A stretch of 64,000 nt of DNA from Clostridiales bacterium UBA1728 (GCA_002315975.1 DCIK01000005.1:56812-120811); one strand, 5' to 3'. Numbered from the stretch's first letter, positions 50,019 through 59,039 are shown. Numbers and translations: made by a program. The notes: a model not told the origin generated them from the letters alone.

Positions 50019-51821
50019 ATGGACGAGCGCAAAAGATGGTATAAGGATATGTGCTTCTATTCCGTCTACCTCCGCAGCTTTATGGACGGAGACAATGACG
50101 GCACCGGCGACCTCTGGGGTGTGCTGCGTAAGCTGGACTATATTGCCTCGCTCCATGTGGACGGCATCTGGCTCTCGGCTCCCTATCCCTCCATGAACAC
50201 GGACATCGGCCGCGACATTACCGACTTTACGGACATTGCCCCGGAATACGGCGGCATGGAAGCCTTTACGGAGCTGCTGAACGCGGTTCATGGGCGGGGG
50301 ATGAAGCTTATTCTGGACCTGCCCCTGAACTGCACCGGCAAGGAGCATCCCTGGTTTCAGGCCAGCCTCCGGGGTGAAAAGCCCTATAAGTATTACTACA
50401 TCTGGCGTCCGGCAGGGGAGCGGGGGAGAGTGCCCAATAACTGGCGCAACCTCCGCAACGAGGAAGCATGGACCTGGAGCGAGGAGCGCAAGGCCTACTA
50501 TCTCCACCTGCTGGGGAGAAATCAGCCGGAGCTGAATATGCGCAATCCCGCCGTACGCAACGAGATCAAGGACATTTTCCGTTTCTGGCTGGATCTGGGC
50601 GTGGACGGCTTCCGGGAGGATCAGCTCAGCTATATCTCCAAGCCCAAGGAGCTGCCCGACGGCCTGCCTCTCTGGCCCATACGCCGGGGAAGCAGCCAGT
50701 ATGACCGTGGCCCGTATCTGCGCTCCTATCTGCAGGAGTTCCGCCACGATGTATTTGACCGCTTCGACTGCCTGACGGTGGGCTATATGCCCGGTATTCC
50801 CGCCAAGGCTGCCCGGGACTATGTGGATGAGCCCGATGGCGAGCTGGACATGATCCAGCACAGCGACGCCATGCGGGGCGATAATTTCTTCGGCGGGCTG
50901 TTCTATCACCGCTTCTGCCTGCTGAAGCAAAAGCATTACTGGGACAGCTGGCAGAGCACCATGGCCGATAAGGGCTGGAGCCTGCTGACGCTGGAGAGCA
51001 GCGACTACCCCCGCTCCATTTCCCGCTTCGGCTCCGAGAAGTATCGGCTTGAAAGCGGCAAGGCGCTGGCTGCGGCCTTCCTTTTCCAGCGGGGCTGCCC
51101 CGTGATCTATCAGGGGCAGGAGATCGGCATGACCAATATCCGTCTGGACTCCATCAACTTTTATCAGGACGAGGAGAGCCGCCGAATCTACCGCCAATGC
51201 CGCAAGCGTGACGACAAAAGCAAGCTGGAGCAGGTCTGGCTCCGCTCCCGCGAGTCCGCCCGCACGCCCATGCAGTGGGACGGCGGCGATCGCGCGGGCT
51301 TCTCGGAGACAGAGCCGTATTGTTATGTAAACCAAAACTCCCGCAGCGTCAATGTGGCGGAGCAGGAGAATGACCCCGGCAGTCTGCTGAACTTCTATCG
51401 GCAGGCACTGGAGCTGCGCGGAGAGCTGCCTGTGGTGCGCGGCGGCAGCTACCGGGATCTGCGGCCTCTGAGCCCCTGGTTTTATGTATATGAGCGCGCC
51501 AACCGCAGCGGTCGGCTGCTGGTGATGTGCTCCTTCTCCGATAAGGCTCGCCTGCTGGTGTGCCCCAGGGACTATGATCTCCGGCGCGGCAAGCTGCTGC
51601 TGCAGAGCAGAGGTGATGAGCTGGAGGGCAACAATGTCTATCTCCAGCCCTATGAGTGCCGGGTCTACTGGTTCCCGGGCAGCCGCAGGGCGGAGCTGGA
51701 CGAGGCCAGGGCCCAGAAGAAGACCACACGCTTCAAGGCCGCGTGGCTGAAGCTGCGGGAGTATCTGCGGAGCTTTAAGGAATTCCACGATGAGGTGGAG
51801 GAAGAGAATGACGAGCTTTGA
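50019..51821 (+). CDS. GH13 alpha-glucosidase-like protein with altered catalytic residues
   Basis: 600 residues, colinear with oligo-1,6-glucosidase/trehalose-6-P hydrolase enzymes over the whole length, including the C-terminal beta domain. Region I DLPLNC (100-105) has Cys for the usual His; region II GVDGFRED keeps the nucleophile Asp201; region III, normally VGEMPG, reads VGYMPG, so the acid/base Glu is Tyr256; region IV, normally NNHD, is ESSD, keeping Asp329 but not the His. Later landmarks (YQGQEIGMTN, ARTPMQWD) remain. Hydrolysis of glucosides is therefore unlikely; a binding or regulatory role, or an altered reaction, is inferred. No frameshift or stop is present. The ATG at 50019 is preferred to an upstream GTG that overlaps the ribosome site. 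Confidence 0.85.
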   Translation: MDERKRWYKDMCFYSVYLRSFMDGDNDGTGDLWGVLRKLDYIASLHVDGIWLSAPYPSMNTDIGRDITDFTDIAPEYGGMEAFTELLNAVHGRGMKLILDLPLNCTGKEHPWFQASLRGEKPYKYYYIWRPAGERGRVPNNWRNLRNEEAWTWSEERKAYYLHLLGRNQPELNMRNPAVRNEIKDIFRFWLDLGVDGFREDQLSYISKPKELPDGLPLWPIRRGSSQYDRGPYLRSYLQEFRHDVFDRFDCLTVGYMPGIPAKAARDYVDEPDGELDMIQHSDAMRGDNFFGGLFYHRFCLLKQKHYWDSWQSTMADKGWSLLTLESSDYPRSISRFGSEKYRLESGKALAAAFLFQRGCPVIYQGQEIGMTNIRLDSINFYQDEESRRIYRQCRKRDDKSKLEQVWLRSRESARTPMQWDGGDRAGFSETEPYCYVNQNSRSVNVAEQENDPGSLLNFYRQALELRGELPVVRGGSYRDLRPLSPWFYVYERANRSGRLLVMCSFSDKARLLVCPRDYDLRRGKLLLQSRGDELEGNNVYLQPYECRVYWFPGSRRAELDEARAQKKTTRFKAAWLKLREYLRSFKEFHDEVEEENDEL

Positions 51822-52503
51822 TTTCTCTCCCGATCCGCTTCTGACGGCCAACATCGAGAACTCCATCCTCCGCCATGCCGCCGAAATTCTGGAGGATGAG
51901 CGTGAGGGCATCTTTGTCTATGACCGGGAAGGCGAGCTCTATATGCTCTATGCGCCTGCGGAGCTGGGAAAACGCTGGCTGCAGAAGCATGAGGACAGGC
52001 ATTATGAGTGCTTGATTCTCTATGACGATGCTTTGATCACCTGGGCAGCGGAGCGCTACGGCTTTATCATTGACGAGAAGTGTGCCTCAGCGGTCTGGAC
52101 GAAGGCTGAGCTGCCCCGCTTTGAGCGCCGGCTGACCCTCCGCAGGGCTCTGGAGAGCGAGTTTTCCTTCTGCCGTGAGATTTACCGCCATTCATCGGAC
52201 AGCGATGTCCGTGAGGCTCTGCGCCGGGGCAATGTGCTGCTGGGCTTTCTGGACTCTACGCTGGTGGGTATGATCGGCCTCCATGCGGAGGGCAGCATGG
52301 GAATGCTGGAGGTGCTGCCGGAGTACCGCTGCTGCGGCTTCGGCACGGAGCTGGAGCTGACGATGGTCACGCTGCAGCTGGAGCGGGGGCTTATTCCCTA
52401 TTCCCATGTGTATCGTTCAAATCATGCTTCGCTGGCGCTCCACGAGCATCTCGGTATGCGTGTCAGTCAGGGCAGTCTGACCTGGCTTTATTTCGACGAT
52501 TAA
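51808..52503 (+). CDS. GNAT-family acetyltransferase-like protein
   Basis: 231 residues. The C-terminal part (about 115-230) is a GNAT domain: VGMIGLHAEGSMGMLEVLPEYRCCGFGTELE shows the beta4 strand and the acetyl-CoA loop (Q/R-x-x-G-x-G/A, here RCCGFG), and NHASLALHEHLGMR the last helix. The first ~110 residues have no clear family. The start at 51808 has GAGGAAG upstream, overlapping the GH13-like gene by 14 bp, so the two are co-translated. Substrate unknown. Confidence 0.8.
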   Translation: MTSFDFSPDPLLTANIENSILRHAAEILEDEREGIFVYDREGELYMLYAPAELGKRWLQKHEDRHYECLILYDDALITWAAERYGFIIDEKCASAVWTKAELPRFERRLTLRRALESEFSFCREIYRHSSDSDVREALRRGNVLLGFLDSTLVGMIGLHAEGSMGMLEVLPEYRCCGFGTELELTMVTLQLERGLIPYSHVYRSNHASLALHEHLGMRVSQGSLTWLYFDD

Positions 52504-52578
52504 GATTCTGCAGTTTTTCCTTGCAAAATTTCCTTTTTTTGTTAAAATGAGAAAAGTGCAAAGAAAGAAGGGTTACCC

Positions 52579-53541
52579 ATGAACATAACGGTTATCGGCT
52601 GCGGACGCTGGGGTTCGCTCATCACCTGGTATCTGGATTCCATCGGTCACAGTCTCAGACTATACGGCAGAGCCGGCTCTGCCCATATGAAGCAGTTTCG
52701 GGAAACGCGAAGAAACGATTTTCTGGAGCTGCCCCTCTCCGTGGAGCTGACCTCCGATCTCGCTCACGCCATGGAGTGCGATACCATTGTGATCTCCGTA
52801 GACAGCCAGTCCCTCCGGGGTCTCTGCGTGGAGCTGCTGCCCTATGCGCCCAGGGGAAAGACCTTTGTGCTCTGCATGAAGGGCATTGAGGTCGATACGG
52901 GCAAGCGCCTCACTGAGATAGCGGGGGAATATCTGGGTGCGGAGAATCATGTCGCCATCTGGGTGGGACCCGGCCATGTGCAGGAGTTTTACCGGGGCGT
53001 GCCCAACTGCATGGTTATCGACTCGGAAAATGAAGAGGTAAAGCGCTGTCTGGTGGATGCATTCTCCAGCGAGCTGATCCGCTTCTATTACGGGGATGAT
53101 CTGCTGGGCAACGAGATCGGCGCCGCTTCCAAGAACGTGATCGGCATCGCTGCGGGTCTGCTGGACGGCATGGATCGCTCTGCTCTCAAGGGCGCTCTCA
53201 TGAGCCGCGGCACCCGGGAGATTGCCCGACTTATCAAGGCCATGGGCGGCAATGAGCTCTCGGCCTACGGCCTTTGCCATCTGGGGGATTATGAGGCCAC
53301 GGTCTTCTCCCACTTCTCCCAGAACCGCCAGTTCGGCGAGAGCTTCGCCAGGGGCGAGAGCTATGCCAAGCTGGCTGAAGGCTACTACACCGTAAAGGCC
53401 CTGCGGGTGCTCTCCGAGCGCTACGCTGTGGAGCTGCCCATCTGCCACGCGGTCTACAGCATCCTCTACGAGCACGCAGACCCCGCCGAAACCATGAACG
53501 CCCTCTTCAGGCGCCGCGTTACCAACGAGCTGCATAAATAA
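52579..53541 (+). CDS. Glycerol-3-phosphate dehydrogenase GpsA-like
   Basis: 320 residues. The NAD-binding loop is VIGCGRWGSLI (usual GAGSWGT), followed by the LRGL segment and the catalytic Lys in NEIGAASKNVIGIAAGLLDG. GpsA reduces dihydroxyacetone phosphate to glycerol-3-phosphate for phospholipids. This protein is more diverged than a typical GpsA, especially in the N-terminal part, so it could be a second, specialised dehydrogenase. A terminator follows at once. Confidence 0.8.
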   Translation: MNITVIGCGRWGSLITWYLDSIGHSLRLYGRAGSAHMKQFRETRRNDFLELPLSVELTSDLAHAMECDTIVISVDSQSLRGLCVELLPYAPRGKTFVLCMKGIEVDTGKRLTEIAGEYLGAENHVAIWVGPGHVQEFYRGVPNCMVIDSENEEVKRCLVDAFSSELIRFYYGDDLLGNEIGAASKNVIGIAAGLLDGMDRSALKGALMSRGTREIARLIKAMGGNELSAYGLCHLGDYEATVFSHFSQNRQFGESFARGESYAKLAEGYYTVKALRVLSERYAVELPICHAVYSILYEHADPAETMNALFRRRVTNELHK

Positions 53542-53546
53542 AAAAC

Positions 53547-53583
53547 AGAGAGCCTGTACAGTCGATGTACAGGCTCTCTTGCT
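53547..53583. terminator. Bidirectional terminator between gpsA-like and uraA
   Basis: Perfect 14-bp stem agagagcctgtaca/tgtacaggctctct with a 5-base loop (53547-53579), between converging genes. Confidence 0.8.
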
Positions 53584-53622
53584 TATCATACGCTCGGATG
53601 AGCGGGTATTGTAGTTTATGAA

Positions 53623-54960
53623 TTACTTCTGCAGAGGCATTTCCTTGTTGGGCGCCTGATCGGTGCTCTTGAACATGGTGTTGGTCAGGATGCCGAGAAT
53701 CAGAGCGCAGGCCACGGTGGTCAGGCTGATCTTGCCGAAGGAGACGCTCAGGCCGCCGACACCGGCCACGAGGATCACGCAGACGACCATCAGGTTGCGG
53801 TTGTCGTTCAGGTCAACGCCCTGAATCATCTTCAGACCGGACACGGCGATGAAGCCGTAGAGGGTCATGCACACGCCGCCCATGACGCAGCCGGGGATGG
53901 TGGCCAGGAAGGTGGCGAAGGGGCCGAAGAAGGAGATGAGGATGGCGAGGATGGAAGTGGTCAGGATGGTCACAACGGAGGCGTTGCCGGAGACGGCGGT
54001 GGTGGCGATGGACTCGCCGTAGGTGGTGTTGGGGCAGCCGCCGAAGATGGAGCCCATGAAGGAGCCGATGCCGTCACCCAGCAGGGTGCGGTCCAGACCG
54101 GGATCCTTCAGCAGGTCAACACCCACGATGGTGGAGAGGTTCTTGTGGTCGGCCAGGTGCTCGGCGAAGACCACGAAGGCCACGGGGACATAGGCCACGA
54201 ATACGGTGGCCACATAGGTGCCGTCAATGTCCTTCACGCCCTTGAGAGCGTTGACGAAGGTGAAGTCGGGAACCCACTGCATGGTATCAAAGAGACTGAA
54301 GTTGATGACGATCAGGTTGGCATTGCCGGTCCTGGTGCCGATGACCGTGAAGATCAGGGAGACGATGTAGCCGGCCACGATGCCGAGGATGAAGGGAATC
54401 AGGCGGGCCATCTTCTTGCCGAAGACGGAGAAGTACATGGTGGTGAAGAGGGTCACGAGACCGCAGATGATGCAGACATAGTTGCTGGCGCTGACGGCAC
54501 CGCCGGTGAGATCGCCAATGGCATTGCCGGCCAGAGACAGACCGATGATGGCCACGGTGGGGCCGATGACCACGGGAGGCAGCAGCTTGTTGATCCACTC
54601 AACGCCGCAGAACTTCACCAGCAGGGCAAAGATCACATAGACCAGAGCGGCAAAGGCGGAACCGATGATCAGACCCATATAGCCGGCTTCCAGAGACACG
54701 GCACCGGCAAAGGCGGCACCCATGGAGCCCAGGAAGGCGAAGGAGCTGCCCAGGAACACAGGAGAGCGGAACTTGGTAAAGATGAGGTAGGTCAGAGTGC
54801 CCACGCCGGCGCCGAAGAGGGCGGCAGTCTGGGACATACCGTTGCCGATGATGGAGGGCACGGCGATGGTGGCGGCCATAATGGCGAGGAGCTGCTGGAA
54901 GGCGAAGATGATGGTCTGTCCGAACTTGGGCTTGTCTTTGATTCCGTAGGTCAGGTTCAT
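53623..54960 (-). CDS. uraA: Uracil permease (NCS2 family)
   Basis: 445 residues, about 14 membrane segments. NCS2 symporter importing uracil with protons. Signatures: FAFQQLLAIMAATIAVP near the start, FGGCPNTTYGESIA and the NCS2 motif region around QDPLG-equivalents (LLKDPGLDRTLLGDG). Start at 54960 is chosen because GAGGTAACGAG is upstream and it gives the typical MNLTYGIKDKP; an ATG at 55008 would overlap pyrR. It follows pyrR by 37 bp, a PyrR-controlled pyrR-uraA operon. Confidence 0.93.
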   Translation of the reverse strand: MNLTYGIKDKPKFGQTIIFAFQQLLAIMAATIAVPSIIGNGMSQTAALFGAGVGTLTYLIFTKFRSPVFLGSSFAFLGSMGAAFAGAVSLEAGYMGLIIGSAFAALVYVIFALLVKFCGVEWINKLLPPVVIGPTVAIIGLSLAGNAIGDLTGGAVSASNYVCIICGLVTLFTTMYFSVFGKKMARLIPFILGIVAGYIVSLIFTVIGTRTGNANLIVINFSLFDTMQWVPDFTFVNALKGVKDIDGTYVATVFVAYVPVAFVVFAEHLADHKNLSTIVGVDLLKDPGLDRTLLGDGIGSFMGSIFGGCPNTTYGESIATTAVSGNASVVTILTTSILAILISFFGPFATFLATIPGCVMGGVCMTLYGFIAVSGLKMIQGVDLNDNRNLMVVCVILVAGVGGLSVSFGKISLTTVACALILGILTNTMFKSTDQAPNKEMPLQK

Positions 54961-54997
54961 TTTTCTCGTTACCTCTCTTTTATTTAATTGGTTTTGC

Positions 54998-55534
54998 TTA
55001 CTTTTCATAAAGGAGTACGGCGGTCTCTCCGTCGGTCTCCTTCAGCCTTACGGCTACCACCTCGTTCGTGGAGGTGGGGATGTTCTTGCCCACAAAGTCG
55101 GGCTTGATGGGAAATTCCGCATGACCCCGGTTGATAAGGGCAAAGAGCTGAATCTTGGCGGGACGGCCCAGGGCGATAACGGCCTCCATGGCGGCGCGAG
55201 CCGTGCGGGTGGTGTAGATCACATCGTCCACCAGCACAACGGTTTTCCCCTCCACGCTGAAGGGTACCTCGCTGCCCTCCATCACCGGTACATCGGCGAT
55301 CTGGGAGAGATCGTCCCGGTAGAGGGTGATGTCCAGCTTGCCGACCTCCAGACTTTTGCCCTCGATGCGGCGGATGTTTTCGGCCAGCCTTTCAGAGAGG
55401 GGCACCCCCCGGGTGCGGATTCCCAGCAGGCAGACATTCTCAATGCCGTCGTTCTTTTCGATGATCTGGTGGGCGATACGGACAAGAGAGCGCTCAACGG
55501 CGGCTTCGTCCATGATCTGCGTTTTGAAAACCAT
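54998..55534 (-). CDS. pyrR: Pyrimidine regulator and uracil phosphoribosyltransferase PyrR
   Basis: 178 residues, normal length. The PRPP-binding loop is VVLVDDVIYTTRTARAA; GIRTRGVPLSERL and NEVVAVRLKETDGE are typical. PyrR with UMP bound promotes termination in pyrimidine leaders. AAAGGAGG precedes the ATG at 55534. The leader of this very operon (55553-55660) has the matching attenuator. Confidence 0.95.
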   Translation of the reverse strand: MVFKTQIMDEAAVERSLVRIAHQIIEKNDGIENVCLLGIRTRGVPLSERLAENIRRIEGKSLEVGKLDITLYRDDLSQIADVPVMEGSEVPFSVEGKTVVLVDDVIYTTRTARAAMEAVIALGRPAKIQLFALINRGHAEFPIKPDFVGKNIPTSTNEVVAVRLKETDGETAVLLYEK

Positions 55535-55552
55535 CGTGCGTCCTCCTTTCGG

Positions 55553-55660
55553 CATAAAAAAAGACCTTGCCGACCCTTTTTCGACAAGGCATGAACAGGG
55601 CGCAATGCTCCCCGCTTCCATCATCACGACGCCTTGTCGGCAGCTCTGTACCGACTTAAA
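55553..55660 (-). promoter_or_regulatory. PyrR attenuator (leader of pyrR-uraA)
   Basis: Minus-strand RNA order: a PyrR-type hairpin gucgg-uacagagcu-gccgac (55657-55634); an antiterminator half gccgacaaggc (55641-55631); and a terminator, ccttgtcga with tcggcaagg, followed by seven T (55590-55556). The antiterminator half can pair with gccttgtcg of the terminator, so the two forms exclude each other. The logic is that of the Bacillus pyr operon. Confidence 0.75.
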
Positions 55661-55680
55661 GAGGTCTTTTCTGGAAAGTG

Positions 55681-55709
55681 ACTATAGCAGAAACGGGGAT
55701 TCCTGTCAA
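55681..55709 (-). promoter_or_regulatory. Sigma-A promoter of pyrR-uraA
   Basis: Perfect TTGACA (55709-55704), 17-bp spacer, TATAGT (55686-55681) on the minus strand, directly before the attenuator. Confidence 0.8.
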
Positions 55710-55727
55710 GAAAAACAAGTAAAAAAT

Positions 55728-56423
55728 TTAACTTTCGCCATCTTCCATAACTTCCCGCAGCTTTTCCAAAGCTCTTTTCTCTATTCTTGACACATAAGAG
55801 CGGCTGATGCCGCTCCGCTCCGCCACATCGCGCTGGGTCAGAGGCTCATTGCCGCCCAGACCATAGCGCAAAATGAGGATTTCCCGCTCTCGCGGCTCCA
55901 GATTTTTCTCCATAAGTCCCCGGAGCGAGGCACAGAGCTCCCGGTTCTGCAGCTCCTCCTCCATGTCGGACGCATCGCAGAGGGTATCCTCCAGACTGAG
56001 ACCGTCTACGTCGGCATCGCCGTCGGGGGAGTCGGAGAGCGAGATCAGCCCCGCGTTTTTCCGCTCCTGACGGAAGTACATGAGAATTTCGTTTTCGATG
56101 CAGCGGGAGACATAGGTGGCCAGCTTCACACCCTTATCCTGCCGGAAGCCGGATATCCCCTTGATGAGCCCTATGGTGCCGATGGAGATCAGATCATCCT
56201 GATCACAGCCTGCAGCGTAGTATTTTTTCACGATGTGCGCCACTAAGCGCAGATTGTGCTCGATGAGCGTATTTCTTGCCTCCGTGTCGCCCCGGGCAAA
56301 ACGCGCAAGGGCTTCGGCCTCCTCTGCGGCACTGAGCGCCCGGGGAAAGCTGCCGGCAGTTTCGCTGAGCCGCAGGGTCAGAAAACCGGAATTGAGCAGT
56401 AGTAAAAAAGCGCTGGCGAGCAT
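55728..56423 (-). CDS. sigK: Sporulation sigma factor SigK
   Basis: 231 residues. Late mother-cell sigma factor. A hydrophobic pro-sequence (MLASAFLLLLNSGFL) precedes region 2 (ARNTLIEHNLRLVAHIVKKY, DLISIGTIGLIKGISGF, LATYVSRCIENEILMYFRQ) and region 4 ending in the helix-turn-helix (LTQRDVAERSGISRSYVSRIEKRALEKL). The gene is continuous, not split by a skin element as in some Bacilli and Clostridia. It encodes pro-sigma-K of normal size. Confidence 0.93.
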   Translation of the reverse strand: MLASAFLLLLNSGFLTLRLSETAGSFPRALSAAEEAEALARFARGDTEARNTLIEHNLRLVAHIVKKYYAAGCDQDDLISIGTIGLIKGISGFRQDKGVKLATYVSRCIENEILMYFRQERKNAGLISLSDSPDGDADVDGLSLEDTLCDASDMEEELQNRELCASLRGLMEKNLEPREREILILRYGLGGNEPLTQRDVAERSGISRSYVSRIEKRALEKLREVMEDGES

Positions 56424-56474
56424 GACTCCACCTCCGCTTTCATCCTATTCAGCGGCGGTTTGTCCCTATTCGTG

Positions 56475-56502
56475 AAAAAAGCTCCCCGATTTCGGGGAGC
56501 TT
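56475..56502 (-). terminator. Terminator of the lysophospholipase-like gene
   Basis: Stem gctccccga/tcggggagc with TTTTTT on the minus strand (56480-56475). Confidence 0.75.
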
Positions 56503-56510
56503 AAAATAAA

Positions 56511-57452
56511 TCAGTATCCGGCTCTGCCGCTTTTGGCGTCCAGCCAGGAGAGTATATCCTGAATGACCTCGTCCCGGTTCTCTTCGTCCCAGAGCTGGTG
56601 ACGGGCTCCGGCATAGAGCTTCATGGTAACGTCCTTCATGCCGGCCTTCAGAAATGCCTTGTAGGCACGCATGACACCCTTGCCGTTTTCGCCCACGGGG
56701 TCCTTGTCGCCGCTGATAAAATAAACGGGCAGTTCCTTGGTCATGCGCTCCATATTCCGGGATTTCTCCATAAAGAGCATACCGCCCAGCATATCCCGGA
56801 TAAAGCCCATGGTGGGAACCGCCTGGCAGAAGGGGTCGCTCAGGAAAGAGTCAACCCCATCGGCGCTGCGGTTCAACCAGTCGAATTCCGTCCGCGCATC
56901 GGGAAAGCCCCGCATATATTGCTTCCGAATAAAATCGAAAAAGGGCTTGCCGGAGGCCTTTGTACCCTTGAAGCGGCAGACGGCCTGAGAAGTCTTATAT
57001 GCGGAGGAAAGCATCCGGGGACTCTGGTGGCTGGTTCCGCAGAGAATTACGCCGTCCAGACTGCCCCGGAAGCGGATCATGTAGGTGCGGCAGAGGATGG
57101 AGCCCATGCTGTGACCGAAAAGGTAGCAGGGGAGACCGGGGTGCTCCTGCCGGACAAGTCTGTGGAGAATGTGGAGATCCTCGACCATGGTCTCCCAGCC
57201 GCCCACATCCGCGACCCAGGCGGGCAGACCGTCAATGATGCTTTGGCCGTGACCCAGATGATCGTCGCCCACGACGATATAGCCCTTTTCGCAGAAAACG
57301 CGGGCAAAGCCGTCGTAACGGCCGATGTGACCCGAAAAGCCGTGAACAAGCTGCAGGATACCCTTGGGCTCACCCTCGGGCGTATATTTACGGTAATACA
57401 CTTTGTGCTTTCCGTCGGAAGATAAAAATGAAGATTCTGTCATTCGTACCAT
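56511..57452 (-). CDS. Alpha/beta hydrolase (monoacylglycerol lipase/lysophospholipase type)
   Basis: 313 residues. QLVHGFSGHIGRYDGFARVF (oxyanion region), GDDHLGHGQS and the nucleophile elbow FGHSMGSILCR are as in serine aminopeptidase S33/PldB-type hydrolases; the acid lies near FISGDKDPVG and the His near GARHQLWDE. Likely substrate: monoacylglycerol or lysophospholipid. Start 57452 is chosen for AGGAT six bases upstream; 57443 is possible. It faces glpK across a shared 84-bp promoter gap, which fits a lipid/glycerol theme. Confidence 0.85.
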   Translation of the reverse strand: MVRMTESSFLSSDGKHKVYYRKYTPEGEPKGILQLVHGFSGHIGRYDGFARVFCEKGYIVVGDDHLGHGQSIIDGLPAWVADVGGWETMVEDLHILHRLVRQEHPGLPCYLFGHSMGSILCRTYMIRFRGSLDGVILCGTSHQSPRMLSSAYKTSQAVCRFKGTKASGKPFFDFIRKQYMRGFPDARTEFDWLNRSADGVDSFLSDPFCQAVPTMGFIRDMLGGMLFMEKSRNMERMTKELPVYFISGDKDPVGENGKGVMRAYKAFLKAGMKDVTMKLYAGARHQLWDEENRDEVIQDILSWLDAKSGRAGY

Positions 57453-57536
57453 AGCCAAATCCTCTTTTATGTGTTATAATAGGCCATTGAAATGAATTAT
57501 ACCTGTTTTTCGGAAAAAATGCAAGGAGTGAGAAGG

Positions 57537-59039
57537 GTGGAACCTCATATTATTGCTCTGGATCAGGGCACAACAAGCTCCCGGGCCATCATTTTCAATC
57601 GCGGAGGCGGCATTGTTTCCATGGCCCAGTACCCATTTGAACAGATATTTCCCCAAAGCGGCTGGGTTGAGCATGATCCCCAGGCCATCTTTGCCACGGA
57701 AAAAAAGGCTCTCGCCGAGGCGTTTTCTCTCAGCGGCCTGAAGAGGACGGATATTGCCGCCATCGGCATATCCAACCAGCGCGAGACCACCATCGTCTGG
57801 GAGCGGGCTACCGGACGCCCCATCTATAATGCCATCGTCTGGCAGTGCCGCCGGACGGCGAAGCTCTGCGAGGAGCTGGCGGAGCGGGGACTGGACGATC
57901 CTATCCGCGAAAAAACCGGTCTCCTCATCGATGCCTACTTTTCCGGCACGAAGATCGCCTGGATTCTTGATCAGGTTCCGGGAGCCAGAGAACGGGCGGA
58001 GCGGGGCGAGCTGCTCTTCGGCACCGTAGAGAGCTGGCTCATCTGGAATCTCACCGGCGGCGTTCATGTGACGGATGTCAGCAACGCCAGCCGCACCATG
58101 CTCATGAATATCCACACGCTCTCCTGGGATGAGGAGCTGTGCAGGGAGCTGCGCGTTCCCATGGCCATGCTGCCGCGCATTGTGCCCAACTCCATGGAGT
58201 ACGGCCGCATTGCACCGGGCGTCCCCGGGCTGGAAGGGCTTGCCGGCGTGCCCATCTGCGGCAGCGCCGGGGATCAGCAGGCCGCCCTTCTGGGACAGGG
58301 CTGCATCCGCCCCGGCGAGAGCAAGAATACCTACGGCACCGGCTGCTTCACCATGATGAACACCGGCTCAACGATCTCCCGCAGCACCCACGGACTTCTC
58401 AGCTGCGTGGGCTGGCAGATCGGGGATAGAGTGAACTACTGCCTGGAGGGCAGTGTGTTCAACGCCGGCTCCACCATCCAGTGGCTCCGGGACGAGCTGG
58501 GACTCATCTCCAGTGCTGCCGACAGCGAGGCACTGGCTTTGTCTGTGCCGGATAACGGCGGCGTGTATCTGGTATCTGCCTTTACGGGTTTGGGCGCACC
58601 CCACTGGGATATGTACGCCCGCGGCGTTATGACCGGGCTGACTCGCGGCAGCACCAGAGCCCATATTGTCCGCGCCGCTCTGGAGGGCATAGCCTATCAG
58701 GTGCGGGATATGATCGTGGCCATGGAGCAGGACGCGGGCGCGGAAATGCCCATATTGAAGGTGGACGGCGGTGCCAGCGTGAACCGCTTCCTGATGCAGT
58801 TTCAGTCGGACATCCTGCAAAAGCCCATCGACCGCCCTGCCATGGTGGAAACCACGGCCCTGGGTGCCGCTTTTCTTGCGGGACTCGCCGTCGGCGTGTG
58901 GGACAGCATAGATGACATCACCGCGCTGCGCTCCGGCGCTGCCCTCTTCACCCCGGAGATGGACGCCGCTGCCGCGGAAAAGCTCTGCGCCGGCTGGAGC
59001 CGCGCCGTAAGCCGTTCCCTGAAGTGGGAACAGAACTGA
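57537..59039 (+). CDS. glpK: Glycerol kinase
   Basis: 500 residues, normal length. Phosphorylates glycerol to glycerol-3-phosphate. IIALDQGTTSSRAIIFNRGG (phosphate loop), GWVEHDPQAI, SNQRETTIVWERATG and KNTYGTGCFTMMNTG are family signatures. The start is GTG (57537), with AAGGAG eight bases upstream; upstream frames give an atypical N-terminus. The regulatory His targeted by HPr in Firmicutes usually lies near STHGLL; here SRSTHGLLS keeps that His, so PTS control through the HPr at 29228 is plausible. No glpF or glpD is adjacent. Confidence 0.93.
   Translation: MEPHIIALDQGTTSSRAIIFNRGGGIVSMAQYPFEQIFPQSGWVEHDPQAIFATEKKALAEAFSLSGLKRTDIAAIGISNQRETTIVWERATGRPIYNAIVWQCRRTAKLCEELAERGLDDPIREKTGLLIDAYFSGTKIAWILDQVPGARERAERGELLFGTVESWLIWNLTGGVHVTDVSNASRTMLMNIHTLSWDEELCRELRVPMAMLPRIVPNSMEYGRIAPGVPGLEGLAGVPICGSAGDQQAALLGQGCIRPGESKNTYGTGCFTMMNTGSTISRSTHGLLSCVGWQIGDRVNYCLEGSVFNAGSTIQWLRDELGLISSAADSEALALSVPDNGGVYLVSAFTGLGAPHWDMYARGVMTGLTRGSTRAHIVRAALEGIAYQVRDMIVAMEQDAGAEMPILKVDGGASVNRFLMQFQSDILQKPIDRPAMVETTALGAAFLAGLAVGVWDSIDDITALRSGAALFTPEMDAAAAEKLCAGWSRAVSRSLKWEQN

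Noticed and set aside
49989..51911. 640-codon open frame opposite the GH13-like gene
   Set aside because: Considered because the plus-strand protein has lost catalytic residues, but the plus frame has full GH13 colinearity, whereas this frame is low-complexity antisense sequence.
55728..56423. Possible skin element or frame break in sigK
   Set aside because: The coding frame runs unbroken from the pro-sequence to the region 4 helix-turn-helix.
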